A DNA stretch of 64,000 nt, from assembly GCA_963734185.1 (NCBI GenBank), contig CAVTGA010000001.1:2852001-2916000 (forward strand). Direction: 5' to 3'. Positions 59,912 to 64,000 of this stretch are shown piece after piece. The first letter of the stretch is position 1. Each line of letters starts with the position of its first letter. This stretch comes from PALSA-894 sp963734185 (GTDB lineage: Bacteria; Pseudomonadota; Alphaproteobacteria; Rhizobiales; Xanthobacteraceae). The notes under the pieces are model-generated. The model saw only the letters and a program-made list of their open reading frames with translations. It was not told where the DNA came from and made no database searches. A program made the translations under genes and the position numbers.

Positions 59912-60178
59912 ATGTTCAACGGACTTCTTCACGCCGGGATGGCGGAGGCGTTGGCGCAGACGCAGAAGCGCGTCGACTGGGCCCGCTCCAAACGCCTGCT
60001 GCTGGTGATGTTCGCCCTGTGGATCAGCTACTTCGTGCTGGTGAACGCCTATGTCCACAAGCTGAGCAGGATCACCCTCCCGGTCATCGAGATCCCGCTC
60101 GACGTCTACCTGACGGTCCAGGGCGCGGCGGTGGTGTTCGCGGTCGCGCTGTTCCGGTTCGCCCGGCGCGTCGATTAA
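59912..60178 (+). CDS. DUF4212-like membrane protein, orphan
   Basis: The 88-residue protein has two helices (RLLLVMFALWISYFVLVNAY; PLDVYLTVQGAAVVFAVALF) and resembles the DUF4212 small subunit, with the same spacing of the P-L-x-x-Y-x-x-x-Q-G motif. No symporter gene follows it on this strand. AGGGAGG lies upstream of the ATG. Confidence 0.65.
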   Translation: MFNGLLHAGMAEALAQTQKRVDWARSKRLLLVMFALWISYFVLVNAYVHKLSRITLPVIEIPLDVYLTVQGAAVVFAVALFRFARRVD

Positions 60179-60310
60179 CGAGGCACCACAAAGCGCTTGA
60201 CCGGCCGCGTTCTACTTTCGTCTAATCGACTTTAGTCGAACCGCCCGCGTCGGCCTGCGACCGCGCAGGCCTGGGAGTCCGCTCTTGGTGTCAACCGGAG
60301 ACCCGACGCC

Positions 60311-60733
60311 ATGGAGTCGTTCCGCCAAGTCACATTCTTCCTCACGGTCTGGCGCGCGTTCATCGCCGGCCTGGGCGCGGTCGTGCTGATGGTCATCTAC
60401 AGCGCCGAGCCGACCGGGGCCTGCCTGATCGGCGCCAATGTGGCGCTGGTGTTCTCGATCGCACTCATCCTGCATGCCCGGCATCTGAACGCGGACCGCT
60501 TGGATCGCATCGAAGCCTGGCGCACGCTCGATGCGCACGAGCGGCCGGCCGGCGCGCACGGACGGCAATGGGCGTTCCGGATGTTCGAGGAGCAGCAACT
60601 GCGCTTCGCCAAGGGCGCCGCCGCGGTCGCGATCGCGCTGTCGGCCACGGCCCTCACGCTGAGTCAGACCGGCGATGTCCGCCCAGCGCATGCCGAGGCG
60701 AGAATTTCCGCCGGCGCGACGGTCGCGCGTTAG
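60311..60733 (+). CDS. membrane protein, unknown
   Basis: The 140-residue protein has two hydrophobic segments near the start (VWRAFIAGLGAVVLMVIYSA; GANVALVFSIALILHA), a cytoplasmic EEQQLRFAKGAA region and a further hydrophobic stretch. Conserved-hypothetical style of this order. Confidence 0.65.
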   Translation: MESFRQVTFFLTVWRAFIAGLGAVVLMVIYSAEPTGACLIGANVALVFSIALILHARHLNADRLDRIEAWRTLDAHERPAGAHGRQWAFRMFEEQQLRFAKGAAAVAIALSATALTLSQTGDVRPAHAEARISAGATVAR

Positions 60734-60775
60734 CGTCTTTCTTCGCCCGCGGCCCGTCGTGTCTTTTTTGCGTTT

Positions 60776-60823
60776 GCGCATGATCTGGTCCGAAAAGTCT
60801 GTCAACTTTTCGGGATCATGCGC
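60776..60823. repeat. GCATGATC-type palindromic repeat
   Basis: GCGCATGATC and GATCATGCGC arms enclose CCGAAAAG and CTTTTCGG. This is a dispersed repeat family typical of Hyphomicrobiales. The right arm encodes the last residues and the stop of the YjbQ gene. Confidence 0.85.
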
Positions 60824-61272
60824 CCGACGAACTGCAGCACGATCTCGCGCCGGTGCGGCCGGGCGCGATGCTCGACCAGATAGATCCCCTGCCACGTGCC
60901 CAGCCCGGGCGCGCCAGCGCCGACCGGCACGTGCAAGGTGACGCCGGTGAGCATGGCCTTGATGTGCGCCGGCATGTCGTCGGGCCCTTCGGTGTCGTGA
61001 ACCCATCCCGCATCGGCCGGCGCCAGGCGCCGCAGCGCCGTCGTGAGATCAACCTGCACGTCGGGATCGGCGTTCTCCTGGATCACCAGCGAGGCCGAGG
61101 TATGGCGCAGGAACATCAGCAGCACGCCGTCGCCAGCCTTGGCCGCGGCGAGGAAGCGGCGCACCTCGGGCGTGATGTCGGTGAAGCCCTCGCCGCGCGT
61201 CTCGACCACGAGCTCGGCAGTCGCGACCACATCGGGCGTGATGCTGCGCATGTGGTGCAGTTTCACCGACAT
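60802..61272 (-). CDS. YjbQ / UPF0047 family protein
   Basis: The 156-residue protein has FLRHTSASLVIQENADPDVQ and VDLTTALRRLAP, then GLGTWQGIYLVEHRARPHRR with EIVLQFVG, the UPF0047 signature. Family members can show thiamine-phosphate synthase activity; the main role is unclear. ATG at 61272. The last five residues and the stop come from a dispersed repeat. Confidence 0.92.
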   Translation of the reverse strand: MSVKLHHMRSITPDVVATAELVVETRGEGFTDITPEVRRFLAAAKAGDGVLLMFLRHTSASLVIQENADPDVQVDLTTALRRLAPADAGWVHDTEGPDDMPAHIKAMLTGVTLHVPVGAGAPGLGTWQGIYLVEHRARPHRREIVLQFVGRMIPKS

Positions 61273-61274
61273 GG

Positions 61275-62504
61275 TCAACCGTAGGCCGAAACCGGCACGG
61301 TGCGCGGCCTGATACGCCGCCGCGCCACCAGCACGGCGATCACCACGATATTGATCACGTTGAAGGCGATGCCGGCGGCGAAGGCCGGCCCGTAGAAACC
61401 GAAGTGATCGTACAGCAGCCCGGCGATCCAGCCGCCCGCCGCCATCCCGAACCCGGTGCTGCACAGTAGCGTCGGCACGCGCCAGCCGGCCTCGCGCGCG
61501 GGGAACAGCTCACGCACCGCCAGCACGTAGGCCGGAATGATGCCGCTGAAGCCGAGGCCGAAAATGGCCGACACCGCGAACAGGCCGACCTCGTCCTGCG
61601 TCACCAGGAATGCGGCGATGGAAAACACCTGCCACACCGAGCCGGCCAGGACCGTCATCAGCCCGCCGATGCGGTCGGAGATGGCGCCCCAGATCTGCCG
61701 GCTGACGAAGGCGGTGGCGAGCAGGAGCGACAGCATGGCGGCACCGTGGGTCGGGCGGATGCCGAGATCGCTGCACAGCGCGACCAGATGCTGCTGCGGC
61801 ATCGACATCGGCACGCAGCAGAAGAACGAGGCGATCACCAAAACCACGAACACCGCATTCTTCGGCCAGCCGAGCACGGGACCGTCTTGGTCTTGACCCG
61901 CCGCCGCGGTTATGGCCACGGGCACTTCCGGCGGCGGGCGCAGGAAGATCGCCGCGAGCGGCACGATCGCGGCCAGCTGCACCAGGCCGAACACGATCAT
62001 GGTCTGGCGCCAGCCGTAGCTCGCGATCGCGCGCTCGAACACCAGCGGCCAGACCGCGCCGGCGAGGTATTGCCCGCTCGCGATCAGCGCCAGCGCCGAG
62101 CCGCGCCGGCGGTCGAACCAGCGGGTGACATAGACGTAGAGCGGCGCATTGAGCCCGGCATTGCCGATCAGCCCCATGAACAGCCCGTGGCCGAGATAGA
62201 GCTGCCAAGTCTCGCCGAGCGTGGAGATCGCAAGCCCGAGCGCGATCATCGCCGCGCCGAACATGACGGTCCAGCGCACGCCGTAACGGTCGGCGACCTG
62301 CCCGAGCACGATGCCGCCGAGGCCGGCGCCGAGCCAGGCGAGCGCGCCGGCGAGCGCCGGCACCGAGCGCGCGCCGCCGGTCTCGGCCGCGATCTGCTTG
62401 AGGCCGACGACGACGATCCATGGGCCGCCGAACGAGATGGCGAGGATCGCCAGCGCTACGCTCGCGACCACCCAGGAGGCGCGGCTCTCGATGCTCGCCG
62501 TCAT
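61275..62504 (-). CDS. MFS transporter
   Basis: The 409-residue protein has 12 hydrophobic segments in two halves, with the MFS loop motif GQVADRYGVRWTVMFGAAMI after helix 2 and a related motif in the second half (GAISDRIGGLMTVLAG). It resembles oxalate/formate-antiporter-like or monocarboxylate MFS carriers. ATG at 62504 gives the usual length; the frame is open upstream to 62552. Confidence 0.9.
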   Translation of the reverse strand: MTASIESRASWVVASVALAILAISFGGPWIVVVGLKQIAAETGGARSVPALAGALAWLGAGLGGIVLGQVADRYGVRWTVMFGAAMIALGLAISTLGETWQLYLGHGLFMGLIGNAGLNAPLYVYVTRWFDRRRGSALALIASGQYLAGAVWPLVFERAIASYGWRQTMIVFGLVQLAAIVPLAAIFLRPPPEVPVAITAAAGQDQDGPVLGWPKNAVFVVLVIASFFCCVPMSMPQQHLVALCSDLGIRPTHGAAMLSLLLATAFVSRQIWGAISDRIGGLMTVLAGSVWQVFSIAAFLVTQDEVGLFAVSAIFGLGFSGIIPAYVLAVRELFPAREAGWRVPTLLCSTGFGMAAGGWIAGLLYDHFGFYGPAFAAGIAFNVINIVVIAVLVARRRIRPRTVPVSAYG

Positions 62505-62611
62505 GTCCAATCCGTTAGCAGGAAAGACCGCCGCTGCCACCCGGGCTGGCACATGGCCCGCATGCGCGCCGTTGCTGGACCTCAGCGGAGCGATCGGCTT
62601 TGATCGCAGCC

Positions 62612-63556
62612 ATGCTCACCATCGACCCCGCCCTGTTCGACCCCGCGCGAATCGATCCGGAGACGGAAGCGCTCAACGCCGACATCGTGCGGCGCATGAA
62701 CGCGGAGCCGACCGGGCTGACCATCCCGCAGATACGGGCGCGCCGCCTCCAGGGCATCGGCGCGTTTCCGCTTAGCCCCCAATCGCCGCGCGCCGAAACC
62801 ATCACGATCGCCGGGCCCGCCGGGCCGCTCGACCTGCGCGTGATCGCGCCGGCAAAGCCGCGCGGCATCTATTTCCATATCCATGGCGGCGGATGGTCGA
62901 TCGGCACCAATGACCAGCTCGACCCGGTGCTCGAGCGCCATGCCGCCAATGCGGCCCTGGCTTGCGTCTCGCTCAACTATCGTCTCGCGCCCGAGCATCC
63001 CTATCCCGCGGGTCCTGACGACTGCGAGGCCGCGGCGCTGTGGCTCGTGCGCGAAGGCGAGAAGCGCTTCGGGACGGCGCGGCTTGCGATCGGCGGTGAA
63101 TCGGCGGGCGCGCATCTCGCGGTCGTGACGCTGCTGCGGTTGCGCGACCAGCACGGGGTAACGCCGTTTTCGGCGGCGATCCTGAACTACGGCTGCTACG
63201 ACCTCGGCATGACGCCGAGCGCGCGCCGCTGGGGGGCGGAAAAGCTCGTGCTCAACACGCCGGCAATCGTCGCCTTCGGCAAGTCGTTCCTGCCGGAGGG
63301 GACCGACAGGTCCGATCCCGACGTGTCGCCGCTCTATGCCGATCTGCGCGGGCTGCCGCCGGCGCTGTTCACGGTCGGCACGCGCGACGCACTTATTGAC
63401 AATTCGCTGTTCATGGCGCCGCGCTGGCTCGGCGCCGGCAACGTCGCGGAGCTCGCGATCCATCCCGGCGCCTGCCACGGATTCATCAGCCTGCCGAGCA
63501 AGGTGCGCGACCAGGCGCTCACAAGGATCGACGCGTTCCTAAACAGGTACGTTTGA
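62612..63556 (+). CDS. alpha/beta hydrolase, HSL-type esterase
   Basis: The 314-residue esterase has the oxyanion motif HIHGGGWSIG, NYRLAPEHPYPAGPDDCEAA, the nucleophile elbow GGESAGAHLA, and the late Asp (TVGTRDALID) and His (HPGACHGFI). It belongs to the hormone-sensitive-lipase family and hydrolyses small esters. ATG at 62612 or 62600. Confidence 0.92.
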   Translation: MLTIDPALFDPARIDPETEALNADIVRRMNAEPTGLTIPQIRARRLQGIGAFPLSPQSPRAETITIAGPAGPLDLRVIAPAKPRGIYFHIHGGGWSIGTNDQLDPVLERHAANAALACVSLNYRLAPEHPYPAGPDDCEAAALWLVREGEKRFGTARLAIGGESAGAHLAVVTLLRLRDQHGVTPFSAAILNYGCYDLGMTPSARRWGAEKLVLNTPAIVAFGKSFLPEGTDRSDPDVSPLYADLRGLPPALFTVGTRDALIDNSLFMAPRWLGAGNVAELAIHPGACHGFISLPSKVRDQALTRIDAFLNRYV

Positions 63557-63595
63557 GGCGTACGGCGCGCCGCACCAGCCGAATCGTGCCGCCGT

Positions 63596-63886
63596 TCAAT
63601 CTCTGCGGATCGTATCGACGTCCTTGCGGATCCGTTCGGCGCGGAATTGCAGCACGCCATAAACGCCAAGCCCGATCAGACACAGCAGCACGATCCATCC
63701 GGCTGCCGTCGCCTCGCCTGTGAAAATCCTACCGTAATAAATTTGTGCCAAACCCGCACCGAACCCGCGGAAGAGCTCCTCGTGCAAGCGCGGCCATATC
63801 AAAAAGGTGCAAACGGCGGCAACAACGACGATGGCACCCAAGATGACGAGCGTCTTGGACGCTGCCGGCAGGTCGGTCCATTTCAT
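63596..63886 (-). CDS. small membrane protein, unknown
   Basis: The 96-residue protein begins MKWTDLPAASKTLVILGAIV and has two hydrophobic segments (VVVAAVCTFLIW; GWIVLLCLIGLGVYGVLQF) and a charged end. CAGGAGAAGCG precedes ATG at 63886. Convergent with the esterase gene. The remaining 114 bases to the window end hold no gene I can support. Confidence 0.65.
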   Translation of the reverse strand: MKWTDLPAASKTLVILGAIVVVAAVCTFLIWPRLHEELFRGFGAGLAQIYYGRIFTGEATAAGWIVLLCLIGLGVYGVLQFRAERIRKDVDTIRRD

Positions 63887-64000
63887 CAGCGCTTCTCCTG
63901 AATGAGCGCACAGGCGCTTGCCGTATGACAATGCGCGGTCGTCGAGGCATTGTGCCAATCTTTGCAGAGGCGGAAAAGCCGGTACGGTTGCGCCGCGATC

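Overview
The window is GC-rich DNA from an alphaproteobacterium, most likely of the order Hyphomicrobiales (Rhizobiales). The ALAS-type hemA, FixJ-like regulator, PutP-type hybrid kinase, ActP/DUF4212 symporter pair and the many short GTAGCCCGG and GCATGATC palindromes all point that way. Genus cannot be fixed by eye.

Positions 1-34496 are most of an integrated lambda-like prophage. Its left end lies outside the window. Its right end is an attR holding the last 45 bases of a tRNA-Thr(GGT) gene. Read leftward from a Cro/CI-like switch at about 30.1 kb, almost every gene is on the minus strand in a tightly overlapping chain. The order is small early genes (29.1-26.5 kb), a C5 cytosine methyltransferase, a diversity-generating retroelement (24.1-20.5 kb), a DNA-modification and helicase block (DUF5131, SNF2, ASCH, ParB/MT-A70, helicase-methylase), and a replication block (HNH-DnaA fusion, DnaB, replication initiator with four dyads resembling a lambda origin). 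A phage NusG paralogue follows, then packaging and head genes (TerS, TerL, gpW, portal, protease/scaffold, gpD, capsid E). The integration genes (xis-like, int, rusA) read rightward into attR.

The most notable system is the retroelement at 20490-24114. It has two paralogous Mtd-type target genes, an Avd, one template repeat and a DGR-type reverse transcriptase. Both variable repeats differ from the template almost only at template adenines (6 sites in VR1, 12 in VR2). Both are followed by an 8-bp-stem hairpin with a GACA loop, matching the GRNA-loop hairpin known downstream of the BPP-1 variable repeat. The cassette sits inside the methylation/replication block, not beside tail genes.

Positions 34497-64000 are host chromosome. 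They hold a GlsB-type membrane protein; a cluster that looks like aromatic or keto-acid catabolism (hydratase, MaoC, TPP decarboxylase, Rieske protein, two amidohydrolases); a frameshifted CorC/HlyC protein; hemA; an AbrB-family membrane protein; a FixJ-like regulator; an aminotransferase; mscL; a frameshifted exonuclease-CBS-DUF294 protein; a PutP-like hybrid kinase with a LuxR-type regulator; small membrane proteins; an ActP-type symporter with its DUF4212 partner; YjbQ; an MFS transporter and an esterase. Short palindromic repeats sit at several gene ends and often supply the stop codon. The two host frameshifts may be real or sequencing errors.
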